The notes beneath the pieces are model-generated. The model was not told the DNA's origin, did no database searches, and worked only from the letters and a program-made list of their open reading frames with translations. A program made the translations under genes and the position numbers. DNA of 64,000 nucleotides from Micromonospora pallida (lineage in GTDB: Bacteria > Actinomycetota > Actinomycetes > Mycobacteriales > Micromonosporaceae). The stretch is taken from contig NZ_FMHW01000002.1 of NCBI RefSeq assembly GCF_900090325.1, positions 1,240,001 through 1,304,000 on the forward strand, written 5' to 3'. Shown here piece by piece: positions 44,401 through 52,258 of this stretch (position 1 is its first letter; each line of letters opens with the position of its first letter).

Positions 44401-47308
44401 GTGGCACGCGGTGAGCCGGTTGGCGTTCCAGCTCTGGGAGAGCGGGGAGTCGTACCTGCGCCTGGCCGAACTGGCCGAGACCGCCGGGCAGCTCGCCGGG
44501 CTGGCCGAGTCCCGGCTCTCCGGACCGCAGGCGACGCACGCGGTGGGTGCGGGCAGCCTGCTGGTGCGTACCGACGACGGTCTGTTCGGGTTCATCCACA
44601 CCTCCGTGATGGAGTGGCTGGTCGCCGCAGGGATCGCCGCCCAGCTCAACCAGGGCGAGGACCCCTCGGCCCTGGCGACACGCCCGCTGTCGACGCTGGC
44701 CGTGGAGTTCCTCGGCGACCTCGCCGACTCGGCCCGCTGCACCGCCTGGACGTCCCGAGTGCTCGGCGACGAGACGGCCGGCGAGACGGTGCGGGCCAAC
44801 GCCTTGCGGCTCAGCGCCCGACTGCGGCTGCCGGACCGGGCCGACCTGCGTGGCGCGGTGCTGCGCGGTGAGGACCTGTCCCACCGGGAGCTGGCCGAGG
44901 CGGATCTGACCGGCGCGGACCTGACCGACACCCGCCTGGTCGCCACCAACCTGACCGGGGCCCGGCTGGCTCACGCCCGGCTACGCGGCGCCCGCCTGGA
45001 CCAGACCCGCCTCGCCGGGGCCGACCTGCGCGCAGCCGAACTGGCCGGGGCTCGACTGTTCCGGGCCGATCTGCGCAACGCGCGAGTCGCCGGCAGCAGT
45101 TGGCGCCGGGCCGCGCTGATCGACGTGAACGCCGACGCGGCACTGCTGCGCGCGCCGGAGCTGCGCGGCGCGGTGGTCGCCCCGGGCCGTCCGGTGACAC
45201 CGGGCCTGGCCCCGCCCGCCGTCGGCGTCTCGTACGGCTTCGAGGTGGGCCGACTGCCGGTGCCGGCGGCGTACAGCCCGGACGGCACGGTGCTCGCCGT
45301 GGGCAGCGACGACGGGGGTGTGCTGATCTGCGACACGGCCAGCGGCCTGCCGGTGCGGACCCTGCAGGGTCACCGGGGGCGGGTGTACGCGGTCCGCTTC
45401 GACGCCGCCTCGCACCACCTGGTCACCGGCGCGGCCGACCTCACCGTACGGCTGTGGGACGCCGATCACGGCGACGTGCGGCACGTGATCGAGGATGTCT
45501 TCGCCGGCTGGGTGTGGCCGCTGCTCACCGACGGCGCGCGGGGCCGGCTGGTGGTGGGCGACGCGGCCGGCGTGGTCCGGCTCTACGACACCCGCACCGC
45601 CCGGCTGCGCCAGGAATGGCCCGGGCACGCCGCGCCCATCTGGGGCACCTCGTTCAGCCCGGACGGCCGGCGGGTCGTGGTCGTGGACAGCGCCGGCGTG
45701 GTCCGTGGCTGGGACATCGCCTCGGGCAGTCTCGCCTTCGAGGTGCGGGAGCCGGAGGTGGTCTACCGGGTGGTGCACACCCCGGACGGCCGCTCGCTGG
45801 TCGCCGTCGGCCAGCACGGCCGGGTGTGGATCCGCCGGGCCACCGACGGGGAACTGCTGCGCCAGCCGCGCGGCCACGAGGCCGACGTGTACGCCCTCGA
45901 CGTGCACCCCGACGGCGGGTTGATGGCCACCGGCGACACACATGGCGCGCTGCGACTGTGGAACGTGGAAACCGGCCGCCCGGTCCGGGCGCTGGGCCGG
46001 CAGCGTGGCGCGATCTACAGCGTTCGGTTCAACGCCGACGGCACCATGCTCGCCACGGCCGCCAGCGACGGGGCGATCCAGCTCTGGGACACCGCCGACG
46101 GCCAGCTCCGGCACGAGCTGACCCGGCACCGCGGCTCGGTCTGGCCGGTGGTCTGGCGGCCGGACCAGGTCCAGGTGGCGACCAGCAGCAACGACGGCAC
46201 CACCCGGCTCTGGGACGTGCGGTCCGGGCAGCTTCAGCACACCCTGCGCGGACACGGGCGGCGGGTCACCTCGCTGTCCTTCCGGGAGGACGGCGAGGTG
46301 CTGGCCGCGTGCGGCAACGACGGCGTGGTGCGGCTGTGGGAACCGCGCACCGGGCGGCTGGTCCGGCAGCTCGCCAGTCCGGCCGACCGGCTGCTCTCCG
46401 CGGTGTTCTGCCCGGGCGATCCGCTGGTCGCCGCACCGAGCGGCGACGGCGGGGTACACCTGTGGAACACCGACACCGGGGTCGACGAACGCGAGCTGAA
46501 CGTGGACACCGACCATGTCTGGGCGGCCGCGTTCAGCCCGGACGGCGACGCGCTGGCCACCGCAAACGACGACGACACGGTCCGCCTGTGGTACCGGCGT
46601 ACCGGCCGGCACTTCGCCACCCTCACCCCGCACCGGGGCCGGGTCCGGGCGGTGGCGTTCAGCCCGGACGGCGAGGTCATCGCCACCGGCTGCGACGACC
46701 AGCTCGTCCGGCTCTGGGACGCCGCTACCGCGACCTGTCGCCGCACCCTGGAGCAGCACACCGACCGGGTGTACGCGGTGTGCTTCAACAGCGAGGGGAC
46801 GCTGCTCGCCAGCGCCAGCAACGACGGCACCGCCGTGGTGTGGGACGCGCTCACCGGCGAGCGGCGTACGGTGCTCACCGAGCACACCGGCCGGCTCTGG
46901 TCCTGCGCGTTCAGCCCGAACGGCGCGCTGCTCGCCACCGCCGGGGACGACCTGATCATCCGGCTGTGGGATCCGGGCACTGGCCGGCTGCACGGCACCC
47001 TGGCCGCGCACACCCGGCGGGTATGGTCCGTGGCGTTCAGCCCGGACAGCAGCACGCTCGCCAGCGCCGGTGACGACGGCACCGTCCGGCTGTGGGACGT
47101 AGCGGACCCGGAGCACGCGCAGCTGCGCGCCACCCTGATCGGCCTGCCGGAGGGCTGGGCTGCGGTCAGCCCGGACGGACGGTACAAGCTGGACGGCGAT
47201 CCGGGCGGTCAGTTCTGGCACGTCATCGGCACCTGCCGGTTCGAGGTGGGGGAGTTGGACCCGTACCTTACGCAGGTGCGCCGGTTGTCGGTGGACGCCC
47301 CGTTCTGA
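41498..47308 (+). CDS. TIR - dead metallophosphoesterase - NACHT - pentapeptide - WD40 giant protein
   Basis: About 1,936 aa. Residues ~20-150 form a TIR domain (DFFVSYSPADERWATWLAWE; candidate catalytic Glu93 in GKLEWQAAL). Residues ~210-475 look like a calcineurin-type phosphoesterase whose metal motifs are altered: VAGPRFG for SDLHFG, AGNLTESG for GDLTESG, VPGPRD for PGNHD. Residues ~550-670 form an unassigned alpha/beta domain, possibly nuclease-like, without clear active-site residues. A NACHT NTPase follows (Walker A LGDFGRGKTFA near 724, Walker B IVLLFDGFDEL). Pentapeptide repeats span ~1110-1225. About fifteen 42-residue WD40 repeats (~1245-1890) suggest two propellers. The architecture fits a STAND-type immune sensor with a TIR NADase effector. 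The start is uncertain (GTG 41498 or 41519; no clear ribosome-binding site). Confidence 0.9.
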   Translation: MGGHNGEVAVGAQPTRSDRPIDFFVSYSPADERWATWLAWEFEAAGYRTMLQAWDFVAGTNFIDFMDRGVREAAVVVAVLSERYLHSTYGKLEWQAALRADPDGTGNKLVTVRVEDCPIDGLLATITYVDLVGVTDPDQARSRVLDRIREALDGRAKPVRQPAFPHHPADPAGVLSTPVGGPPAPRRARRTPINPPPFPPASAAVPTARTALTVLQVAGPRFGRGVIEPGAPVTPGELQEHLMGDLTLLMNDGVPRPDLLVVAGNLTESGSPREFSDALSFLTGLRVLLGLEPHRLVVVPGPRDVTMAASRAYFATCEADDVDPQPPYWPKWRHYARLFDDLYQGLEDRIFDSEQPWTLFPVPDLRLVVAGLNSTIAVTHREEDRYGFLGEAQSTWFAQRLRHYQQSGWLRLGAMAHVPGPRTPYADEVAVLDGVTLRDRGSFNRLLGPMLNLLLSDAAPTGARVDPVVPLATASRDGRAQVLRLAADGMTRWVLGRDDRHDVGEPTAVSWPRAKATFGAAGPAQVPDPRLPTAVEGPIQDAPVTTPAVVPAAPLDRLLDRLAEVCEARHDRVLVRRVAAEPPHLFVTYRADGVVRQQRVGAYVGTPTATDLDHFARRVHATDPDIPSELVYDGDRVPRGLAEEAQRRGVRVLHLTEFQGLLDLREYVAAQTARLQADRLYPPGQYVPQRYRHLVGADQQVREDVVDELLELVSAPDGRFVLVLGDFGRGKTFALREVARRLPTAAPDLIPILVELRALDKAHSVDGLVAAHLANHGEQVIDLKAFRYMLRQGRIVLLFDGFDELVARVTYDRAADHLETLLQAAEGNAKIVVSSRTQHFKTNSQVLTALGERVGMLPHRRVLAVEDFTSGQIEAFLRHRYGGDERAARERMDLLGGVKDLLGLSRNPRMLGFIANLDEGRLTAVAGAGGTFSAAALYREILESWLDFEERRTQGVPGVPVSLRRPELWHAVSRLAFQLWESGESYLRLAELAETAGQLAGLAESRLSGPQATHAVGAGSLLVRTDDGLFGFIHTSVMEWLVAAGIAAQLNQGEDPSALATRPLSTLAVEFLGDLADSARCTAWTSRVLGDETAGETVRANALRLSARLRLPDRADLRGAVLRGEDLSHRELAEADLTGADLTDTRLVATNLTGARLAHARLRGARLDQTRLAGADLRAAELAGARLFRADLRNARVAGSSWRRAALIDVNADAALLRAPELRGAVVAPGRPVTPGLAPPAVGVSYGFEVGRLPVPAAYSPDGTVLAVGSDDGGVLICDTASGLPVRTLQGHRGRVYAVRFDAASHHLVTGAADLTVRLWDADHGDVRHVIEDVFAGWVWPLLTDGARGRLVVGDAAGVVRLYDTRTARLRQEWPGHAAPIWGTSFSPDGRRVVVVDSAGVVRGWDIASGSLAFEVREPEVVYRVVHTPDGRSLVAVGQHGRVWIRRATDGELLRQPRGHEADVYALDVHPDGGLMATGDTHGALRLWNVETGRPVRALGRQRGAIYSVRFNADGTMLATAASDGAIQLWDTADGQLRHELTRHRGSVWPVVWRPDQVQVATSSNDGTTRLWDVRSGQLQHTLRGHGRRVTSLSFREDGEVLAACGNDGVVRLWEPRTGRLVRQLASPADRLLSAVFCPGDPLVAAPSGDGGVHLWNTDTGVDERELNVDTDHVWAAAFSPDGDALATANDDDTVRLWYRRTGRHFATLTPHRGRVRAVAFSPDGEVIATGCDDQLVRLWDAATATCRRTLEQHTDRVYAVCFNSEGTLLASASNDGTAVVWDALTGERRTVLTEHTGRLWSCAFSPNGALLATAGDDLIIRLWDPGTGRLHGTLAAHTRRVWSVAFSPDSSTLASAGDDGTVRLWDVADPEHAQLRATLIGLPEGWAAVSPDGRYKLDGDPGGQFWHVIGTCRFEVGELDPYLTQVRRLSVDAPF

Positions 47309-47344
47309 CGCGGGCCCGCCAGGCGATACGGTCCGAATTTGGTC

Positions 47345-47374
47345 TTGGCGTGGCTGACGGCGGGGCGCTATGCT
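47345..47374 (+). promoter_or_regulatory. Candidate promoter of the MoxR/vWA operon
   Basis: TTGGCG (47345-47350) and TATGCT (47369-47374) are separated by 18 nt and lie about 60 nt before the first gene of the MoxR/vWA module. This suggests the module has its own promoter rather than relying on read-through from the TIR-NACHT gene. Confidence 0.35.
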
Positions 47375-47432
47375 CCGCCGCGATGAATCCTTTTCTCAGA
47401 TTGGGGGTCCCGTTCGCGCAAGGTGAGTGCTG

Positions 47433-48848
47433 ATGCGCTCCCCGGCCGCGAATGCGGATACCCGCCTTTCCCTCTGGCGGCGCGTACGCGAGTACGCCGT
47501 GCCGCCCTCGATGATCGAAGCCGCGACCGTTCGTCGTCGCGTCGGTGACTGGGCCGGCGCGTGTGCCGCCGCTCGCGTCGACGTCGATCTGGATCTGCGT
47601 ACCGTGGCTCGCTGCCACGGCCGGGACATGGCCGCCCGGTTGCGGGCTGATCTCCGGCACCTCGCGCCGGACCTGCTGCGCTGGCACATGCCGAGGATCG
47701 CGCCTGACGGGCTGCTGCGTCCGGGCCTGACCGTCTCGCTGGCCCGGTACGGCCCGGCGGACCACCACGGTGCCGAGCCGGTGCACCTCGTCGTCCGGAC
47801 GGCACCGGGCTGGGCGGATGCGGGTCAGCGGATCAGTCTGGCACTGTGGGCCGGATCCCGTGACGAAGCCGACTGTCCTCATCCGCAGGCGCGTCCCGAT
47901 CGTCGGTTCCGCCTCGACCTGCACCGTCACCTGTGGGACGCGCGGCGGGCCGGGGAGCTGCGGAGCCGGTCGGGCGCACCGGAGTTGGCCGTCGACAACG
48001 CTGCCGCGATGCGCCCTGATCCATCATGGGACGCGTTGCGGGACCGGGGTTACGCGGTGCACCGGTGGGCGGCCGAAGCGGCGGTGCTGCTCCAGGCCGA
48101 GGGCCGGGCCAGCGGTGCCGTGGTGGTGCGGATCGGGCCTCGACGCCGTCTGGTCCTGGACGTCACCCCGGCGGGCCCGGATCTACGGTCGTCGCCTGCG
48201 CCGAGGATCGCCGGGGCGTCGCGGGCTGGTGGCGTCGTCGGGCTGCCGGTGCTGCCCGACGCGGCGACCTGGATGACGCCTGACCTGGAGCTGCTGCGCC
48301 ACGGGCTGATCGAGGTCGACCGGCTCCACCCGCTGGTGGCCGGTGCGCTGGCGCCCGGTCAGCCGGCCGCCCCAGCATGCCCGGACCCGGACCAGGGCCA
48401 GGACCCGGGGGCAACGCCAGGTCTCGTGCCCTGTCGGGGGGACTGGCACCGCATCGGTCTGGTGGACGGGGTACTCCAACCCCTGGACCACGACCCGGCG
48501 GAGATCCGCCGGGAGGAACTGCTGGCCGCGCTGACCGGCACCCCGCTGCCCTGCCTGCGGGCGGTCGACGAGGCGCACCGCCGGCCGGAGTGCCTTCCCG
48601 ACGTCCGCGCCCGCCTGGACCACGGGGACACCGCCGGCGCGCTGGCCGCTGTCGAGGCCCTGCTCGGACCCGACGCGCTCCTGCGTAGCGGGGAGTTGCG
48701 GGAGGAACTGGAAACCGCCGCGTCGCGGCGGATCACGTACGGGCTGTTCCGGTCCGGGCTGATCGAGCAGGGACCTCCTCCCCGCTCCCAGGACTGGCAG
48801 AGCAAGCGCGGCAACCGCTCCCACCCACGTCACACGATCGCCCGCTGA
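47433..48848 (+). CDS. Unrecognised protein of MoxR/vWA module
   Basis: This 471-aa soluble protein starts at ATG 47433, preceded by AGGTGAG with 5-nt spacing. I see no signal peptide, membrane helix or known motif. The N-terminal part is Arg/Ala-rich and helical (MIEAATVRRRVGDWAGACAA; VARCHGRDMAARLRADLRHL) and the middle is beta-rich (VRIGPRRRLVLDVTPAGPDL). The C-terminus is basic. It precedes the MoxR ATPase by 66 nt in the same direction and probably works with it. Such leading ORFs accompany MoxR-DUF2201 pairs in actinomycetes (my recollection, not checked). Confidence 0.75.
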   Translation: MRSPAANADTRLSLWRRVREYAVPPSMIEAATVRRRVGDWAGACAAARVDVDLDLRTVARCHGRDMAARLRADLRHLAPDLLRWHMPRIAPDGLLRPGLTVSLARYGPADHHGAEPVHLVVRTAPGWADAGQRISLALWAGSRDEADCPHPQARPDRRFRLDLHRHLWDARRAGELRSRSGAPELAVDNAAAMRPDPSWDALRDRGYAVHRWAAEAAVLLQAEGRASGAVVVRIGPRRRLVLDVTPAGPDLRSSPAPRIAGASRAGGVVGLPVLPDAATWMTPDLELLRHGLIEVDRLHPLVAGALAPGQPAAPACPDPDQGQDPGATPGLVPCRGDWHRIGLVDGVLQPLDHDPAEIRREELLAALTGTPLPCLRAVDEAHRRPECLPDVRARLDHGDTAGALAAVEALLGPDALLRSGELREELETAASRRITYGLFRSGLIEQGPPPRSQDWQSKRGNRSHPRHTIAR

Positions 48849-48914
48849 CCAGCGGGATCTCCTTCCCTCGCCCGGCTTCGGGCCGGCCCGTCACGACCGC
48901 ATAGGTGATCTCAG

Positions 48915-50207
48915 ATGCTTTCCACCCGTACCTCGATCGACACCGCTTCCGCCCGGCAGCTCGACACCGCCCCCGCGCCGCAACCCGACACCGCTCCCGC
49001 GCCGCAGCTCGAGGTAGCCGCCGAGCTGCTCGCGCTGCTGTCCGACACCACCACCGAGACCCGTTCCGATCCGCAGCTGGAGGCGCTGACCCTGACCGTG
49101 GCGGCGGATCTGCCGGTGCTGCTGTGGGGCGAGCCGGGAATCGGCAAGACCGCCGCGCTGACCCAGCTCGCCGCGTCCCTGGACCTGCCGCTCACGACGG
49201 TGATCGCCAGCGTCCACGAGCCGTCCGACTTCTCGGGGCTGCCGGTCGTCGGCGACGACCCGGCGACCCAGGGCGTTCCGATGGCGCCGCCGGACTGGGC
49301 CGTGCGCCTGGTACGCGCCGGTCGCGGACTGCTGTTCCTGGACGAACTGTCCACCGCTCCGCCGGCCGTGCAGGCCGCTCTGCTCCGTCTCGTGCTCGAG
49401 CGGCGGATCGGCAGTCTGCGGTTGCCGGCCGGGGTTCGTATCGTGGCCGCCGCCAATCCACGATCGTCGGCGGCCGACGGCTGGGAGCTGAGCCCGCCGC
49501 TGGCCAACCGCTTCGTCCACCTTCAGTGGACCCACGACCAGGAGGTCGTCGTACGGGGTCTGCACGGGACCTGGCCCCGGGCCACGCTGCCCCGGCTCGA
49601 CCCCGAGCGGCTGCCGGATGCCGTCGCCTTCGCCCGCCGCGCGGTGTGCGGGCTCCTGTCGGCCCGCCCGGGGCTCGTGCACCGGCTGCCCACCGGTGAG
49701 GCTGGTCGCGGTGGGCCGTGGCCGTCGCCCCGCAGCTGGGAGATGACCCTGCGGCTGATCGCCTTCGCCACCGCGGCCGACACCTCCCGGGAGGTCCTGT
49801 CGATGCTGGTCAGAGGCACCGTGGGCGACGGTCCCGGACTGGAACTGCTGGCCAGCCTGGACCGGATGGACCTCCCCGACCCCGAGGTGCTGCTCGCCGA
49901 CCCGGCCACCGCCGTCCTGCCCGAGCGCGGTGACCTACGCCAGGCCGTCCTGGACGCCGTGGTGGAGGCGGTACGCCGGCGTCCGGAGCGGTCCCGCTGG
50001 GAGGCGGCCTGGACAGTGCTGGTCCGGGCGCTGGAGACCGGCGCCCCGGACCTGGTGGTCGTGCCCGCATCCACCCTTGCCCGGCTGCGGCAGGAGGACT
50101 GGGTCGTGCCCGCGTCGATCGACCGGCTCGCCGGAGCGGTGTCGCTGTCCCGCCGGGCCGACCAGACGGCGGCCCGGGTCGCGGCGGTCGCGGGGACCGG
50201 ACGATGA
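48915..50207 (+). CDS. MoxR-type AAA+ ATPase
   Basis: This 430-aa protein has Walker A LLWGEPGIGKTAAL (~residues 69-82), Walker B GLLFLDELSTAPPAVQAALL, sensor 1 in VRIVAAANPRS and an Arg-rich LANRF motif. A Pro/Ala-rich N-terminal tail (repeats of DTAPAPQP) precedes the ATPase core. MoxR ATPases act as chaperone-like remodelers with vWA partners. The stop overlaps the start of the vWA/HExxH gene by 4 nt (ATGA), indicating stoichiometric co-production. Confidence 0.9.
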   Translation: MLSTRTSIDTASARQLDTAPAPQPDTAPAPQLEVAAELLALLSDTTTETRSDPQLEALTLTVAADLPVLLWGEPGIGKTAALTQLAASLDLPLTTVIASVHEPSDFSGLPVVGDDPATQGVPMAPPDWAVRLVRAGRGLLFLDELSTAPPAVQAALLRLVLERRIGSLRLPAGVRIVAAANPRSSAADGWELSPPLANRFVHLQWTHDQEVVVRGLHGTWPRATLPRLDPERLPDAVAFARRAVCGLLSARPGLVHRLPTGEAGRGGPWPSPRSWEMTLRLIAFATAADTSREVLSMLVRGTVGDGPGLELLASLDRMDLPDPEVLLADPATAVLPERGDLRQAVLDAVVEAVRRRPERSRWEAAWTVLVRALETGAPDLVVVPASTLARLRQEDWVVPASIDRLAGAVSLSRRADQTAARVAAVAGTGR

Positions 50208-51454
50208 CCCTCGACCACGCCGGGACGCTGGACCGGGACAAACTCTTCGCCGCCCGGCTGCACGCCGCCCGGGTCCGGCCCTACCTGGCGACGGCGCTGT
50301 TCGCCCTGCACGTGGTGGAGTCGCGGCGGGTGCCGACGATGGCGGTGGACCCGCACTGGCGGTGCTACGTCTCGCCCGCGTTCGTGGAGCTGACCCCCGT
50401 GGAGGAACTCGCCGGAGTGTGGGTACACGAGGTGTCGCACCTGCTCCGTGACCATCACGGGCGCAGCGACCGGGTCGCGCGGGAGCGCGGGCTGACGGGG
50501 CCGGGGGAGCGGCTGCGGATGAACATCGCCGCGGACTGCGAGATCAACGACGACGTCTTCGGCGACGGGCTGGCCCGTCCCGAAGGCGCCGTCGAGCCCG
50601 GCTCCCTGCTGCTGCCCGAGGGACAGCTGATGGAGGACTATCTGCGGCAGTTCCGACTCGGACCGCGTAGCCAGCACCTGGCCTGGCTGGACTGCGGCAG
50701 CGGCGCCGACGGGTGGCAGCGGGAGTGGGACCTCGGACCGGACGGCGGCCACGCCCTCAGCCGCCAGGAACTGGATGCGGTGCGGTTCCGGGTGGCCGAG
50801 GGCATCACCGGCCAGCCGGGAAACGTCCCCCAGGGCTGGCGGCGGTGGGCGGAACAGGCGTTCCACCCACCGCAGCCGTGGCGCGAACTCCTGGGAGCGG
50901 CGGTGCGCTCGGCGGTCTCCGCGCCCGGTGTCGGCGAGGACTACACCTACGGCCGGCCGGCGCGGCGCTCCGCCGGCGTACCGGGCGTCGTCCTGCCGGC
51001 GCTGCGGCGCAGGCCCCCACGGGTCTGCGTCATCATCGACACCTCCGGCTCGGTCAGCGACGCCGAACTCGGCAGCGCCCTGCTCGAGGTCGCCGCGATC
51101 TCCCGGGCCGTGGGCGGCCGCCGCGACCTGGTCACCGTGCTGCCGTGCGACGCGGCAGCCCAGGTCGTACGCCCGCTGTGCCGCGCCGAGGACATCCCGC
51201 TGGTCGGTGGCGGGGGTACGGACCTGCGCGCCGGTTTCGCCCGGGCGCTGCGCGACAGACCAGGCCCGGACGTCCTCGTCGTGCTGACCGACGGGCAGAC
51301 ACCCTGGCCGACCGCACGACCGTCCGCTCGGACCGTGGTGGGACTGTTTCCCCGAGCCAGCCGATGGGACGAGGACGACCCCGACTACGTGCCGGACTCA
51401 CCGCCCGGGTGGGCACGCGTGGTCACCATCGGATCCGCTCCCACCGCTCGGTGA
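50204..51454 (+). CDS. DUF2201-like protein: HExxH metallopeptidase-like domain plus vWA-like domain
   Basis: This 416-aa protein has a zincin-type motif HEVSH (residues 75-79, in VWVHEVSHLLRDH) followed by NIAADCEINDD. A C-terminal vWA-like domain begins VCVIIDTSGSVSD with a MIDAS-type DxSxS, then GGGGTDLRAGF and VLTDGQTPW. This matches the DUF2201 pattern of predicted metallopeptidases. MoxR-vWA partners of this type occur in predicted NTP-dependent conflict systems. It is the last gene before a strong terminator. Confidence 0.88.
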   Translation: MTLDHAGTLDRDKLFAARLHAARVRPYLATALFALHVVESRRVPTMAVDPHWRCYVSPAFVELTPVEELAGVWVHEVSHLLRDHHGRSDRVARERGLTGPGERLRMNIAADCEINDDVFGDGLARPEGAVEPGSLLLPEGQLMEDYLRQFRLGPRSQHLAWLDCGSGADGWQREWDLGPDGGHALSRQELDAVRFRVAEGITGQPGNVPQGWRRWAEQAFHPPQPWRELLGAAVRSAVSAPGVGEDYTYGRPARRSAGVPGVVLPALRRRPPRVCVIIDTSGSVSDAELGSALLEVAAISRAVGGRRDLVTVLPCDAAAQVVRPLCRAEDIPLVGGGGTDLRAGFARALRDRPGPDVLVVLTDGQTPWPTARPSARTVVGLFPRASRWDEDDPDYVPDSPPGWARVVTIGSAPTAR

Positions 51455-51522
51455 GCCCGAGCCCGCGTCGGCAACCCGGCGGTGAACCCCTCGAAGGACG
51501 CGGGAGATGACCGGACGACAGT

Positions 51523-51562
51523 CCGCTGGCCGGCACCCGAAGTCTCGAGTGCCGGCCAGCGG
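51523..51562. terminator. Strong convergent terminator hairpin
   Basis: A perfect 14-bp inverted repeat (CCGCTGGCCGGCAC / GTGCCGGCCAGCGG) has a 12-nt loop that can itself pair CGA/TCG. It lies between the vWA gene (plus) and the LPxTG-type gene (minus) and can stop both. Confidence 0.75.
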
Positions 51563-51637
51563 CAGATCCCCGTCATGGCGACGGCTGACCCGGCCCTGCC
51601 GGGGCAGAACCCTGGCGTACGGATGAACCGGCTCAGG

Positions 51638-52258
51638 TCATGTGACGAAGCGACGACGCCGTTGCGCGAGGAGCAGTACGAGGCCGATCACCATGAGGCT
51701 GCCGCCCCCCGCAACGAGCTTGCCGAGCGTCGGACCGGAGATTCCCGCGCCGGTCGCCGGCAGGCCCGGGCTGGCTGTCCCGCCTGTCGCCGGGCAGGTC
51801 TGCGCCAGGTCGAATGTTCCGTCGGTGCCGGTGATCACCGCCGTGGCGTTGGTGAGGGCGAACGGATTCACCAGCTCGCCGGTCGAGGACAGGCCGGCTG
51901 GCGTCCTGATCCACGCCCTGTCGCCGACAATCGCGCGGTCAGCGGCGGGCGTGGTCGTGATGGTCTCCGTGACGGGGCCACCCTCCGTGGCGAACTCGAT
52001 GGTCAGCGAGGTGAAGGTGCCCTGCTGCTTCGCAGCCGGCAGGGCGAAGACCCAGACGTCCTCGGCCTGGAAGGGGCCACCACCGAGGTTCGGGTCGCAC
52101 GCATGAGTGCCGAACGCCGCCGCCGTCGTGCCGGTGTCCGCCGGATCGATGTTGATCGTCGTGCCACCCCCAGCCATCGCTGGTGCGGCAGACCCAAGGC
52201 TGATCACGGCGGCCAGCGCGGCGGCCCCCGCAAGGCGGGTGAATGATGGTTTGGTCAA
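51638..52258 (-). CDS. LPxTG-type cell-wall-anchored secreted protein
   Basis: This 206-aa protein (TTG 52258, G-rich ribosome-binding site about 6-11 nt upstream) has a signal peptide ending APAMA-GG. A beta-rich domain follows, then the sorting motif LPATG, a hydrophobic helix (LVAGGGSLMVIGLVLLLA) and a basic tail QRRRRF. This is a sortase substrate layout. No sortase gene is nearby, so a housekeeping sortase would attach it. The function of the exposed domain is unknown. Confidence 0.85.
   Translation of the reverse strand: MTKPSFTRLAGAAALAAVISLGSAAPAMAGGGTTINIDPADTGTTAAAFGTHACDPNLGGGPFQAEDVWVFALPAAKQQGTFTSLTIEFATEGGPVTETITTTPAADRAIVGDRAWIRTPAGLSSTGELVNPFALTNATAVITGTDGTFDLAQTCPATGGTASPGLPATGAGISGPTLGKLVAGGGSLMVIGLVLLLAQRRRRFVT

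Noticed and set aside
40178..44974. Apparent 1,598-codon minus-strand frame
   Set aside because: Only the last ~410 codons (from GTG 41410) are the permease; the rest is antisense of the TIR-NACHT gene without domain content.
45220..47190. Possible CRISPR or tandem DNA repeat from the regular 126-bp periodicity
   Set aside because: The periodicity comes from 42-residue WD40 protein repeats; DNA units are diverged and there are no spacers.
44981..47221. 746-codon minus-strand frame under the WD40 repeats
   Set aside because: It mirrors the periodic WD40 coding sequence and shows no independent family signature.
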